DNA from: Hyphomicrobiales bacterium
GTDB lineage: Bacteria > Pseudomonadota > Alphaproteobacteria > Rhizobiales > Rhizobiaceae
Length of the DNA stretch: 53,696 nt
Direction of reading: 5' to 3'
Assembly: GCA_900471605.1 (NCBI GenBank)
Contig: UCEY01000060.1
Location: forward strand, 1-53,696
Shown here: one piece after another, positions 1 through 7,729 of the stretch
Position numbering within the stretch: the first letter of the stretch is position 1
Layout of the letters: the number at the start of each line of letters is the position of its first letter
Position numbers and translations under genes: made by a program
The notes under the pieces: generated by a model
What the model was told of the DNA's origin: nothing
Databases searched by the model: none
What the model saw: the letters and a program-made list of their open reading frames with translations, nothing else

Positions 1-1
1 C

Positions 2-685
2 GCCACCGACAGGCCGGTGAGCGTCGCCGATCTCGGCTCGGGCGCCGGTGCGGCTGGCCTTGCCGTCGCCGCACGCCTGCAACAGGCAAAAGTCCTGCTG
101 ATCGAAAAATCGCCGCTGATGGCCGATTATGCCCGCAAAACGCTGGAGCTTCCCGAAAACGCCTTCCTCGCCGGCCGCGCGGAGGTACTCGAAGCCGACG
201 TGGCCCTGACCGGCAAGCCGCGGCTCGCCGCCGGCCTCGTCGACGAGATCCACGACCACGTGATCATGAACCCGCCCTTCAACGACGCGGCGGATCGCAA
301 GACGCCCGATGCCCTGAAGGCCGAGGCGCATGCGATGACGGACGATCTGTTCGAAGCCTGGATCCGCACGGCCGGCGCGATCATGAGGCCCGGCGGGCAA
401 TTGTCGCTGATCGCCCGGCCGCAATCGATCGCCGAAATCATCGAGGCCTGCGGCAGGCGTTTCGGCGGGCTGGAAATCACCGCCCTTCATCCCCGGCCGG
501 ATGAAAGCGCTACCCGCATCCTCGTCACCGCCATCAAGGGATCGCGCGCCCGGCTGACATTCCGGGCGCCGCTTTTCGTGCATGGCGCCGATGGCCACGC
601 CTTCTCGGCTTTCGTGGACGACCTGAACAATGGCCGGGCCGCCTATGCCCGCCTCAGCCCGAAACGAAGTCCACGAGCAGCTTGA
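2..685 (+). CDS. tRNA1(Val)-adenine-N6-methyltransferase-like protein, 5'-truncated
   Basis: Class I SAM-dependent methyltransferase. The frame is open to the left edge, so the N-terminus lies outside the window; the GTG at 17 is internal and not a credible start. Visible motifs are the SAM-binding loop DLGSGAGAAGL near the start and the catalytic motif MNPPFND typical of N6-adenine methyltransferases of the YfiC/TrmN6 group. That family methylates A37 of tRNA1(Val), but the exact substrate here is inferred from the motif only. The last 32 bases overlap the 3' end of the convergent mntH gene, so the two coding regions share sequence at their ends. It could equally be another small-molecule or rRNA adenine methyltransferase with the NPPF motif. 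Confidence 0.75.
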   Translation, partial: ATDRPVSVADLGSGAGAAGLAVAARLQQAKVLLIEKSPLMADYARKTLELPENAFLAGRAEVLEADVALTGKPRLAAGLVDEIHDHVIMNPPFNDAADRKTPDALKAEAHAMTDDLFEAWIRTAGAIMRPGGQLSLIARPQSIAEIIEACGRRFGGLEITALHPRPDESATRILVTAIKGSRARLTFRAPLFVHGADGHAFSAFVDDLNNGRAAYARLSPKRSPRAA

Positions 686-1994
686 CGTTCAGGCCGGCGA
701 TGACGACGGCGATCAGCCAGGCGATGGCCGAGAGCCAGATCGGCGCCACGAGTTCGCCCATCTTGGCCTTGCTGGCGGTGAACATGACCAGCGGGAAGAC
801 CGCGAATGAAAGCTGCAGGCTGAGCACGACCTGGGTGAGGATCAGCAGTTCCGCCGTACCCGCATCGCCGTACCAGATGGTCACGAAGGCGGCCGGAATA
901 ATGGCGATGCCCCGGGTGATCAGCCGGCGGATCCATGGCTGCAGCTTCATCTTGAGGAAGCCTTCCATGACGATCTGGCCGGCAAGCGTCGCTGTCACCG
1001 TCGAGTTCAGGCCGCAGCAGAGCAGCGCGATGCCGAACAGCGTCGGCGCTATGGCAAGGCCGAGCAGCGGTGCGAGCAGCGAATGGGCTTCGCCGAGTTC
1101 GGCCACTTCCGTCCGCCCGGTGCTGTTGAAGGCAGCGGCCGCCAGGATCAGGATCGAGGCATTGATCAGCAGCGCGAAGCAGAGCGCGACGGTGGAGTCG
1201 ATCGTCGCATAGGTGAGCGCCTCCTTCTTCTCCGGCAGACTATGGCCATAATTGCGGGTCTGCACGATGCCGGAATGCAGGTAGAGGTTATGCGGCATGA
1301 CGGTTGCACCAAGAATGCCGAGCGCCAGATAGAGCATTTCCGGATTGGTGACGATCTCGGTCGTCGGGAAGAAGCCGCGAATGACGCCGCCCCAGTGCGG
1401 ATCGGCGAGGAAGATCTGGATCGCGAAGCAGACCGCGATGACGCCGAGCAGGGTGATGATGAAGGCTTCGACCCAGCGGAAGCCCATCTTCTGCAGGTAA
1501 AGGATGATGAAGACGTCGAGCGCGGTGATCAGCACGCCGAGTTCGAGCGGAATGCCGAAGATCAGGTTGAGGCCGATCGCGGTGCCGATGACCTCGGCGA
1601 TATCGGTGGCGATAATGGCGATTTCGGCAAGCGCCCAGAGGGGGATGGAAACCCATTTCGGAAATGCGTCGCGGCAGGCCTGCGCCAGATCCCGCCCGGA
1701 GGCGATGGCAAGGCGTGCGCAGAGCGACTGCAGCACGATTGCCATCAGGTTGGACAGAAGCGCCACCGCCAGCAGCGCATAACCGAATTTCGAACCGCCG
1801 GCGAGCGAGGTCGCCCAGTTGCCGGGATCCATATAACCGACGGCCACCAGATAACCCGGACCCGCGAAGGCGGCAAGCCGCCGCCAACGTGATCCGGAAT
1901 GCGAAATGCTGATGCTGCGATGGACGTCGGAAAGCGACGCCTCTCCCCGCTTGTGCCGCCAGCCGCTGTCCTGCTTTGAACTCAAAACGTCCAT
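654..1994 (-). CDS. mntH: NRAMP-family manganese/divalent metal transporter MntH
   Basis: Proton-coupled Mn(II)/Fe(II) importer of the inner membrane, 446 residues, about 11 hydrophobic segments. Family signatures are present: DPGN at about residues 56-59 in the first membrane helix and MPHN at about 233-236 in helix 6, both metal-site motifs. I chose the ATG at 1994 (MDVLSS) and not an upstream start at 2060, because the longer start would run through a palindromic regulatory site and because AAGG lies about 7 bases before 1994. A palindrome at 2036-2056 suggests metal-dependent repression; in rhizobia mntH is normally controlled by the Fur homologue Mur. The gene converges on the truncated methyltransferase and overlaps it by 32 bases. 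Confidence 0.95.
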   Translation of the reverse strand: MDVLSSKQDSGWRHKRGEASLSDVHRSISISHSGSRWRRLAAFAGPGYLVAVGYMDPGNWATSLAGGSKFGYALLAVALLSNLMAIVLQSLCARLAIASGRDLAQACRDAFPKWVSIPLWALAEIAIIATDIAEVIGTAIGLNLIFGIPLELGVLITALDVFIILYLQKMGFRWVEAFIITLLGVIAVCFAIQIFLADPHWGGVIRGFFPTTEIVTNPEMLYLALGILGATVMPHNLYLHSGIVQTRNYGHSLPEKKEALTYATIDSTVALCFALLINASILILAAAAFNSTGRTEVAELGEAHSLLAPLLGLAIAPTLFGIALLCCGLNSTVTATLAGQIVMEGFLKMKLQPWIRRLITRGIAIIPAAFVTIWYGDAGTAELLILTQVVLSLQLSFAVFPLVMFTASKAKMGELVAPIWLSAIAWLIAVVIAGLNVKLLVDFVSG

Positions 1995-2035
1995 CTTCAC
2001 CTTATCTCCGTTCGTAACGGGATAATGCCTCATTG

Positions 2036-2056
2036 GAATGATAATGCAAGTCATTC
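2036..2056 (-). promoter_or_regulatory. Fur/Mur-like palindrome upstream of mntH
   Basis: Perfect inverted repeat GAATGA-N9-TCATTC, 42 bases before the mntH start codon. Size and AT-rich core resemble Fur-family boxes. On the minus strand a weak promoter (TTGCAT, 16 bases, CATTAT) overlaps it, so a bound repressor would block transcription. The assignment to Mur is inferred from the gene it precedes. Confidence 0.5.
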
Positions 2057-2160
2057 GCAACTAGAAAATCAAAATCGGGCTTTCGGGGCTGCAGCCATTG
2101 CGTTTGAAAATCCGTCACATACATGCTTTGGCAGAGCCGAACGCCACAGAAGGAAAAGAA

Positions 2161-3027
2161 ATGGCCGGGTTTTTGAAGAGGTTGATGCCGAAGCGGTTCC
2201 GCAAGAAGGGGCTGACGATACCGGTTGTCCGGCTCCATGGTGCGATCATGGCCGGCGGCAGCCAGTTCAAGCAGAGCCTCAACCTCGCCGGCGTCGCCCC
2301 GATGCTGGACAAGGCCTTCGCCAAAAAGGATGCGCCGGTCGTCGCGATCTCGATCAATTCGCCGGGCGGCTCGCCGGTCCAGTCGCGGTTGATCTTCCAG
2401 CGCATCCGTTCGCTCGCGGAAGAGAAGAACAAGAAGGTTCTGGTCTTTGTCGAGGACGTCGCAGCCTCGGGCGGCTACATGATCGCGCTTGCCGGCGACG
2501 AGATCTTCGCCGACCCCACCTCGATCGTCGGCTCGATCGGCGTCGTTTCCGGCGGGTTCGGTTTTCCGGAACTGTTGCGCAAGATCGGCGTCGAGCGCCG
2601 CGTCTATACCGCCGGCGAGAACAAGGTGATCCTCGATCCCTTCCAGCCGGAAAAGGAAGGCGATATCGAATATCTCAAGGCCCTGCAGCTCGAGATTCAC
2701 AAGGTCTTCATCGACATGGTCAAGATGCGCCGCGGCGAACGGCTCGCCGACGATGCGACGATCTTTTCGGGCCTGTTCTGGAGCGGGCTGCGCGGTCTCG
2801 ACCTCGGCCTGATCGACAGTCTCGGCGACATGCGCGAAGTCCTCAAGCGCCGCTACGGCAAGGACACGAAGCTGGAACTGATCGGCAGCGCCCGCACCCT
2901 GTTCGGCCGCCGCGTGCCCGGCGTCGTTTTCGGTGAGGGCAAGGCCGGAGAAATCGCCGCAGGCGCGGTGACGGGACTTGCCGCAAGCCTGGAAGAAAAG
3001 GCAATGTGGAGCCGATACGGCCTTTGA
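2161..3027 (+). CDS. S49-family (SppA-like) membrane serine peptidase
   Basis: 288-residue S49 peptidase, short single-domain form as in Bacillus SppA and SohB, not the double-length E. coli SppA. Predicted role is digestion of cleaved signal peptides or membrane-protein fragments. The Ser nucleophile is S103 in VAASGGYM and the general-base Lys is probably K155 in GENKVILDP. The conserved SPGGS segment sits at about 68-72. There is no strong N-terminal membrane helix; residues 1-17 are basic. The start at 2161 is preceded by AGAAGGAAAAGAA, a good ribosome site; the longer frame from 2098 has none. The next small membrane protein starts 26 bases after its stop and may be co-transcribed. Confidence 0.88.
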   Translation: MAGFLKRLMPKRFRKKGLTIPVVRLHGAIMAGGSQFKQSLNLAGVAPMLDKAFAKKDAPVVAISINSPGGSPVQSRLIFQRIRSLAEEKNKKVLVFVEDVAASGGYMIALAGDEIFADPTSIVGSIGVVSGGFGFPELLRKIGVERRVYTAGENKVILDPFQPEKEGDIEYLKALQLEIHKVFIDMVKMRRGERLADDATIFSGLFWSGLRGLDLGLIDSLGDMREVLKRRYGKDTKLELIGSARTLFGRRVPGVVFGEGKAGEIAAGAVTGLAASLEEKAMWSRYGL

Positions 3028-3053
3028 GGTCGCAAGAATAGCGCGAGGGGGAC

Positions 3054-3245
3054 ATGGCGCAGCTTTTATTTCTGATCATCGTCATCGGCGGCGGCTGGAT
3101 GCTCTACAAGAAATTCATCAAGGACGCCGAAAGACTGTCGTCCCGTAGCCGCCGCGAGGAAAAGGAACGCCAGACCGGTGCGATCGGCACCCTGGAGCGG
3201 GATCCCGTGACGGGGGAGTACCGGGTGAAGCGGGATGAGGAATGA
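3054..3245 (+). CDS. Small single-span membrane protein, function unknown
   Basis: 63 residues: one hydrophobic N-terminal segment (about residues 3-19, LLFLIIVIGGGWML) followed by a highly charged Lys/Arg/Glu tail. GAGGGGG lies just before the ATG. It follows the S49 peptidase closely on the same strand and is likely in its transcript. I do not recognise a family. Confidence 0.6.
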   Translation: MAQLLFLIIVIGGGWMLYKKFIKDAERLSSRSRREEKERQTGAIGTLERDPVTGEYRVKRDEE

Positions 3246-3267
3246 GCCTTACTAAAGAGGCAGCTTC

Positions 3268-3294
3268 ATGATATACCTTCGCGAAGTATATCAT
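3268..3294 (+). promoter_or_regulatory. Operator palindrome of vapBC
   Basis: Perfect 9-base arms ATGATATAC and GTATATCAT around a 9-base core that is itself nearly palindromic (CTTCGCGAA). It ends 10 bases before the vapB ATG, the expected site for autorepression by VapBC complexes. It is much richer in A/T than its surroundings. Confidence 0.7.
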
Positions 3295-3304
3295 GGAGTG
3301 TGTG

Positions 3305-3535
3305 ATGCAGGTCGCCAAATGGGGAAATAGTCTAGCAATCCGAATTCCGGCGTCAGTGGTCGATGCTTTGGGCCTTAAGGAAGGCGATGATGTCACTGTG
3401 CGTGTTGCGACTGGCGCAGTATTTGAAATCGAGCGCGACGAGACGCGGCAGAAAGCGCTCGAAAAGATCAAATCCTTCAAATGGGAATTGCCCCCTGGCT
3501 GGAAGTTCGATCGCGACGAGGCGAATTCCCGCTGA
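3305..3535 (+). CDS. vapB: AbrB/MazE-type antitoxin VapB
   Basis: 76-residue antitoxin with an N-terminal SpoVT/AbrB swapped-hairpin DNA-binding fold (MQVAKWGNSLAIRIPASVVDALGLKEGD). The C-terminal tail (ELPPGWKFDRDEA) is of the kind that wraps around a PIN toxin. GGAG at 3295-3298 places the start at 3305 and not at the upstream ATG at 3293, which lies in the operator. The stop codon overlaps the vapC start (ATGA), giving translational coupling. The complex should repress its own promoter through the palindrome at 3268-3294. Codon use is more A/T-rich than the flanking genes, consistent with acquisition. Confidence 0.9.
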   Translation: MQVAKWGNSLAIRIPASVVDALGLKEGDDVTVRVATGAVFEIERDETRQKALEKIKSFKWELPPGWKFDRDEANSR

Positions 3536-3939
3536 TGCCGACGGTTGCGAGTTTTCTTGATACCAACATTCTCGTCTACGCCTTCACTAAGGATGCACGG
3601 GCGGTAACCGCCCAACAATTGATGGGCTCTCCGTTTGTACTCAGTACTCAGGGGCTGAACGAGTTCGCAAACGTGGCGCGGAAGAAACTTAAGCATCCGT
3701 TGGAGCAGATTGAGGAAGCGATCGAAGCTCTTTCCAAATTGGCTTCGACGATCGTTCCCATGGACCAGCAGATGACCATAGCTGCGTTGAAGCTTGTTAG
3801 GCGATACAATTTCGCCTTCTATGATGCGTTGATGGTAGCAGCAGCTTTAAAAGCCAGTTGCACGCGATATTACTCTGAAGATCTTCAAGACGGCTTGATG
3901 GTTGAAGATAAACTCACCGTTATAAATCCGTTTCGTTGA
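3535..3939 (+). CDS. vapC: PIN-domain ribonuclease toxin VapC
   Basis: 134-residue PIN-domain RNase. The acidic metal-binding set is recognisable: D9 in FLDTNILVYA, E in GLNEFANV, D in FYDALMVAAAL, and the late SEDLQDG. Members of this family cleave initiator tRNA or rRNA loops; the target here cannot be read from sequence. The ATG overlaps the vapB stop. The last 20 bases overlap the 3' end of the convergent ParD-like gene. All catalytic positions look intact, so I expect it to be functional. Confidence 0.9.
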   Translation: MPTVASFLDTNILVYAFTKDARAVTAQQLMGSPFVLSTQGLNEFANVARKKLKHPLEQIEEAIEALSKLASTIVPMDQQMTIAALKLVRRYNFAFYDALMVAAALKASCTRYYSEDLQDGLMVEDKLTVINPFR

Positions 3940-4219
3940 CCTTGAATTTTTCCGCGAGCCGATTGCGGACACGGGCAGCCATTTCATCTCCGTCCCACGG
4001 AAGAAACTCCTCCCGCGGGGTTTCCATCCGGCGGCGGATTTCGTCCTTCATGGCAAGCAGCGGGTCACTCTCGCCGGCCGGCGCCGGATCGGCCTGCATC
4101 AGGCTGTCTATGCCCGCCTCGATAACCTTCTCGACAGAAGGGAACTGGCCGTCTTCGACCATGCGTTCCGCATAGCGCAGATAACGGTCCGACAAGGTGA
4201 AGCTGTTCTTGACGTTCAT
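3920..4219 (-). CDS. ParD-like ribbon-helix-helix antitoxin, orphan
   Basis: 99 residues. The N-terminal half (NSFTLSDRYLRYAERMVEDGQFPSVEKVIEAGIDSLM) matches the ribbon-helix-helix pattern of ParD antitoxins, which bind DNA as dimers. The C-terminal half is acidic and charged, as expected for a toxin-binding tail. GGAGAAAGAC precedes the ATG at 4219. A ParE/RelE toxin gene would normally follow it downstream, but downstream lies vapC in the opposite orientation, overlapping by 20 bases. It is therefore either an orphan antitoxin, a stand-alone regulator, or the remnant of a TA pair. Confidence 0.75.
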   Translation of the reverse strand: MNVKNSFTLSDRYLRYAERMVEDGQFPSVEKVIEAGIDSLMQADPAPAGESDPLLAMKDEIRRRMETPREEFLPWDGDEMAARVRNRLAEKFKVNETDL

Positions 4220-4357
4220 GGTCTTTCTCCGGAAGAACGGATGAACCTTAACACGGATCGCACCCGGCACGCATAGCGCAAGCGCCGCAAACGCATAAAA
4301 CCTTGACCCGCGCCCCTGATGCGTGGCACTCGTCCGCATCCTCGAACCGATACAGAT

Positions 4358-5317
4358 ATGGCCATGACCGAGCTGCCCGACCACATGTCTCCGACCCGCT
4401 CCTTTCAGGGGCTGATCCTCGCGCTCCAGAACTACTGGGCCGACAAGGGCTGCGCCATCCTGCAGCCCTACGACATGGAAGTCGGTGCCGGTACCTTCCA
4501 TCCGGCCACAACCCTGCGCGCGCTCGGCCCCAAGCCGTGGAAGGCCGCCTATGTCCAGCCGTCGCGCCGCCCGTCCGACGGCCGTTACGGCGAAAACCCC
4601 AACCGCCTGCAGCATTATTACCAGTTCCAGGTCATCCTGAAGCCGAACCCGCCGAACCTGCAGGAACTCTATCTAGGTTCGCTGAAGGCGATCGGCCTCG
4701 ATCCGCTTCTGCACGACGTGCGTTTCGTCGAGGACGACTGGGAAAGCCCGACGCTCGGCGCCTGGGGCCTCGGCTGGGAATGCTGGTGCGACGGCATGGA
4801 AGTCTCGCAGTTCACCTACTTCCAGCAGGTCTGCGGCATCGAATGTTCGCCGGTCGCCGGTGAACTCACCTACGGCCTCGAACGTCTCGCCACCTATCTG
4901 CAGGGCGTCGACAGCATCTACGAACTCAATTTCAACGGCCGCGAGGGCGAGGAAAAGATCTCCTATGGCGATGTCTTCCTGCAGGCCGAGCAGGAATATT
5001 CCCGCCACAATTTCGAGTTTGCCGATACCGCCATGCTGCACCGGCATTTCATCGATGCCGAGAAGGAATGCCAGGCGCTGCTCGCCGCCGGCGCTCCGGG
5101 TGCAAACGCCAACCAGATGCTGCACAAATGCGTTTTCCCCGCCTATGACCAATGCATCAAGGCGTCTCACGTCTTCAATCTTCTGGATGCGCGCGGGGTG
5201 ATCTCGGTCACCGAACGCCAGAGCTATATCCTGCGCGTCCGTACGCTCGCGAAAGCCTGTGGGGAAGCTTTCCTGCTGACCGACGCAGGCGGTGCGAACT
5301 TCGGCCAGGCCGCCTGA
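4358..5317 (+). CDS. glyQ: Glycyl-tRNA synthetase alpha subunit
   Basis: About 319 residues; the catalytic subunit of the bacterial alpha2beta2 glycyl-tRNA synthetase, which charges tRNA-Gly. Class II synthetase signatures are present (RSFQGLILALQNYWADKGCAI, QPSRRPSDGRYGENPNRLQHYYQ, WECWCDGMEVSQFTYFQQ). The start is ambiguous: ATG at 4358 (MAMTELPDHMSP) or 4364 (MTELPDHMSP), neither with a strong ribosome site. The partner glyS lies about 5 kb downstream on the same strand. lemA, aroA, a DUF2207 gene and higBA lie between them, so the two subunits are not adjacent as in many bacteria. Confidence 0.97.
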   Translation: MAMTELPDHMSPTRSFQGLILALQNYWADKGCAILQPYDMEVGAGTFHPATTLRALGPKPWKAAYVQPSRRPSDGRYGENPNRLQHYYQFQVILKPNPPNLQELYLGSLKAIGLDPLLHDVRFVEDDWESPTLGAWGLGWECWCDGMEVSQFTYFQQVCGIECSPVAGELTYGLERLATYLQGVDSIYELNFNGREGEEKISYGDVFLQAEQEYSRHNFEFADTAMLHRHFIDAEKECQALLAAGAPGANANQMLHKCVFPAYDQCIKASHVFNLLDARGVISVTERQSYILRVRTLAKACGEAFLLTDAGGANFGQAA

Positions 5318-5362
5318 AGACGGAACGTCCTGAGGCCCATCCCGGTCGGACGCGGAAGCCGT

Positions 5363-5560
5363 TCAAACGGCCGCCGCCCATTGCGTGCCCAGCTGCCAGA
5401 CGGGTTTGAGGGTCGGATAGGCGCCGGTCGGAAGCTGCCCTGCATAGATCTGCAGAAACCGTCGTGTGCCGGCCGGCTGCGGCGGTTTCATCATTACCCC
5501 GTACTGAAAAAACAGCAGGGCAAACGCCAGCACATTGGCGGTTCGCACAAGGGACGCCAT
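5363..5560 (-). CDS. Small hypothetical protein with N-terminal hydrophobic segment
   Basis: 65 residues starting MASLVRTANVLAFALL, a hydrophobic segment that may be a signal anchor, followed by a polar Pro/Gly/Thr-containing tail. It is convergent with glyQ, 45 bases from its stop, and divergent from lemA. The ribosome site is weak (GGA about 10 bases upstream). No family recognised; the call rests on an uninterrupted frame with plausible codon use. Confidence 0.4.
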   Translation of the reverse strand: MASLVRTANVLAFALLFFQYGVMMKPPQPAGTRRFLQIYAGQLPTGAYPTLKPVWQLGTQWAAAV

Positions 5561-5761
5561 GGCAGTTCCATCCAGATTGTTTTGGGGTCGGGACCGAATC
5601 CTTGGATTCGTCCATCTCATGCAGGAGAATCTAGAGCATCGGAGCGATCAAAACTTTGCTATAAATCAAAATGGCTACCTCGAAAAATAATCGATGACTT
5701 CAACCACTTTTTTATACCGGGCCTCTACTGTCCCATCGCAAGGCCAAGTCGGGAGACGCAG
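5561..5761. promoter_or_regulatory. Divergent intergenic region before lemA, with a perfect hairpin
   Basis: About 200 bases, AT-richer than the flanks. It contains the hairpin CGAATCC-TT-GGATTCG, extended to GGAC/GTCC, at 5591-5613. There is no T-run on either strand, so it is more likely an operator or attenuator element than a terminator. The lemA promoter should lie in the A/T-rich part at about 5650-5720. Confidence 0.4.
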
Positions 5762-6313
5762 ATGTACATTTTGATCGGCATAATTGTTCTCGTCGCACTC
5801 TACGTCATCATGATCTACAACGGCCTCGTCAAATCCCGCCAGATGGCGGAGGAGGCCTGGTCCGGCATCGACGTTCAGCTGAAGCGCCGCGCCGATCTGA
5901 TCCCGAACCTCATCGAGACGGTGAAGGGATATGCGGCCCACGAAAAGGGCACGTTCGAGGAAGTCGTCAAGCTGCGCAACCAGGCGCAGGCCGTACCCGC
6001 AGGCGATGTCGCCGGCCGCGCCCAGGCGGAAGGCCTGCTCGGCCAGGCGCTCGGAAAAATCATGGCGCTTGCCGAGGCCTATCCGGACCTCAAGGCGAAC
6101 CAGAACTTTTCCGAACTGCAAGGCTCGCTCGAAACCATCGAAAGCGAGATCCAGATGTCGCGGCGTTACTATAACGGGGCCGCCCGCGACCTGAACGTCC
6201 GGGTCGAGAGCTTCCCCAACAACCTGATCGCCGGCCAGTTCGGTTTCTCGAAGCGCGAGTATTTCGAGATCGAGAATGCAGCCGACCGGGCGGTCCCGAC
6301 CGTCAAGTTCTGA
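5762..6313 (+). CDS. LemA family protein
   Basis: 183-residue LemA protein: a short membrane anchor at residues 1-19 (MYILIGIIVLVALYVIMIY) followed by the conserved core (LVKSRQMAEEAWSGIDVQLKRR, DLIPNLIETVKGYAAHEKG) and the C-terminal FPNNLIAGQFGF segment. The family forms helical bundles on the cytoplasmic membrane; its molecular role is poorly defined. GGGAGACGCAG precedes the ATG. LemA genes often sit beside DUF2207/TPM membrane proteins; here the DUF2207 gene follows after an aroA paralogue. Confidence 0.93.
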   Translation: MYILIGIIVLVALYVIMIYNGLVKSRQMAEEAWSGIDVQLKRRADLIPNLIETVKGYAAHEKGTFEEVVKLRNQAQAVPAGDVAGRAQAEGLLGQALGKIMALAEAYPDLKANQNFSELQGSLETIESEIQMSRRYYNGAARDLNVRVESFPNNLIAGQFGFSKREYFEIENAADRAVPTVKF

Positions 6314-6404
6314 AATCCGTCATTGGACCTTCGTGCCGCAACGGTTTAAGAGCGCGGTCGGCCGCCTCGTTGCGGCATTCCGTTGGCGTTGAGAGACGAA
6401 TATC

Positions 6405-7676
6405 ATGGGCAGAGCCAAACTCACCATCCTGCCGCCGGGCAAGCCGCTTTCGGGGCGCGCCGTGCCGCCGGGCTCGAAATCGATCACCAATCGCGCGCTG
6501 CTTCTGGCGGGCCTCGCCGAAGGCACCAGCAGGCTGACCGGTGCGCTGCGAAGCGACGACACACGCTATATGGCCGAAGCGCTGCGGGCCATGGGCGTGG
6601 CCGTCGAGCAGCCGGACGAAACCACCTTCGTCGTCACCGGCAGCGGCAAGCTTCTGCCCCCTTCCGCCCCGCTTTTCCTCGGCAATGCCGGCACCGCGAC
6701 CCGCTTCCTGACGGCGGCCGTCGCTTCTGTCGATGGCACCGTCGTCGTCGATGGTGACGAGCATATGCGCAAGCGGCCGATCGGTCCGCTGGTCGCCGCC
6801 CTGAAATCGCTCGGTATCGATGCCGAGGCGCCGACCGGCTGCCCGCCGGTGACCGTGCGCGGCAACGGCCATTTCGCCTCCGGCCGCGTCGAGATCGATG
6901 CGGGCCTGTCGAGCCAGTATGTTTCGGCGCTGCTGATGGCCGGGCCGCTCGTCAAGCAGGGCGCCAACGCGCCCCTGACGGTGGCGCTCGCCGGCGCGGA
7001 AATCGGCGCCCGCGGTTATGTCGATCTGACGCTCGCCGCCATGCAGGCCTTCGGCGCCAAGGTCGAGCAGCTCGATGCGGCGACGTGGAAGATAGAGCCG
7101 ACCGGCTACAGGGCCGCGGATTTCGTGATCGAGCCGGATGCCTCCGCCGCCACCTATCTCTGGGCCGCTGAAGTGCTGACCGGCGGCAGGATTGATCTCG
7201 GCGTGCCGAACGACGCCTTCACCCAGCCCGATGCCAAGGCCCTCGAGGTCATCTCGAAATTCCCGCACCTGCCGGCGGAAATCGACGGCTCGCAGATGCA
7301 GGACGCGATCCCGACGATTGCCGTACTTGCCGCTTTCAACGAAACGCCGGTGCGCTTCACCGGCATCGCCAACCTGCGCGTCAAGGAATGCGACCGGGTG
7401 AGGGCGCTCTCGCTCGGCCTCAATGCCATTCGCGAAGGCCTTGCGACGGAAGAGGGCGACGACCTGATCGTCGCCTCCGATCCCTCGCTCGCCGGCCAGA
7501 CCTTATCCGCGGAGATCAACACCTTCGCCGACCACCGCATCGCCATGAGCTTTGCACTGGCGGGGCTGAAGATCGGCGGCATCACCATTCTCGACCCGGA
7601 TTGCGTCGCCAAGACCTTCCCGACCTATTGGGACGTGCTCGCCTCGCTCGGCGTCGAGTACACGGATATCGAATAA
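6405..7676 (+). CDS. aroA: 3-phosphoshikimate 1-carboxyvinyltransferase (EPSP synthase)
   Basis: 423 residues; transfers enolpyruvyl from PEP to shikimate-3-phosphate in the shikimate pathway. Substrate-binding segments are present: PGSKSITNR (K25), LFLGNAGTATRF (G96 in the NAGTA loop), DGDEHMRKRPIGPL, NLRVKECDRV, TFADHRIAMS and CVAKTFPTYW. They look like the class I type, with Gly at the position where glyphosate-tolerant class II enzymes such as CP4 have Ala. Rhizobia usually carry a class II aroA elsewhere, so this may be a second copy or a relative with altered specificity. It lies 91 bases after lemA and 53 before the DUF2207 gene, all on one strand. Confidence 0.88.
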   Translation: MGRAKLTILPPGKPLSGRAVPPGSKSITNRALLLAGLAEGTSRLTGALRSDDTRYMAEALRAMGVAVEQPDETTFVVTGSGKLLPPSAPLFLGNAGTATRFLTAAVASVDGTVVVDGDEHMRKRPIGPLVAALKSLGIDAEAPTGCPPVTVRGNGHFASGRVEIDAGLSSQYVSALLMAGPLVKQGANAPLTVALAGAEIGARGYVDLTLAAMQAFGAKVEQLDAATWKIEPTGYRAADFVIEPDASAATYLWAAEVLTGGRIDLGVPNDAFTQPDAKALEVISKFPHLPAEIDGSQMQDAIPTIAVLAAFNETPVRFTGIANLRVKECDRVRALSLGLNAIREGLATEEGDDLIVASDPSLAGQTLSAEINTFADHRIAMSFALAGLKIGGITILDPDCVAKTFPTYWDVLASLGVEYTDIE

Positions 7677-7729
7677 CGGAAAGCAAGGATCGGCCCGTGC
7701 CGAAGAGCGCGCCGAAGAGGAGGAATGTC

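Noticed and set aside
3481..3534. Longer VapC starting inside vapB
   Set aside because: The ATG at 3535 overlaps the vapB stop and opens directly onto the PIN-domain N-terminus (MPTVASFLDTN).
5208..5445. Other minus-strand frames opposite the end of glyQ
   Set aside because: Antisense to conserved GlyQ sequence, Arg/Pro-rich, no ribosome site.
7388..7729. Upstream extension of the DUF2207 frame into aroA
   Set aside because: The frame is open only by chance within aroA; AGGAGG before GTG 7730 and the signal peptide there fix the start.
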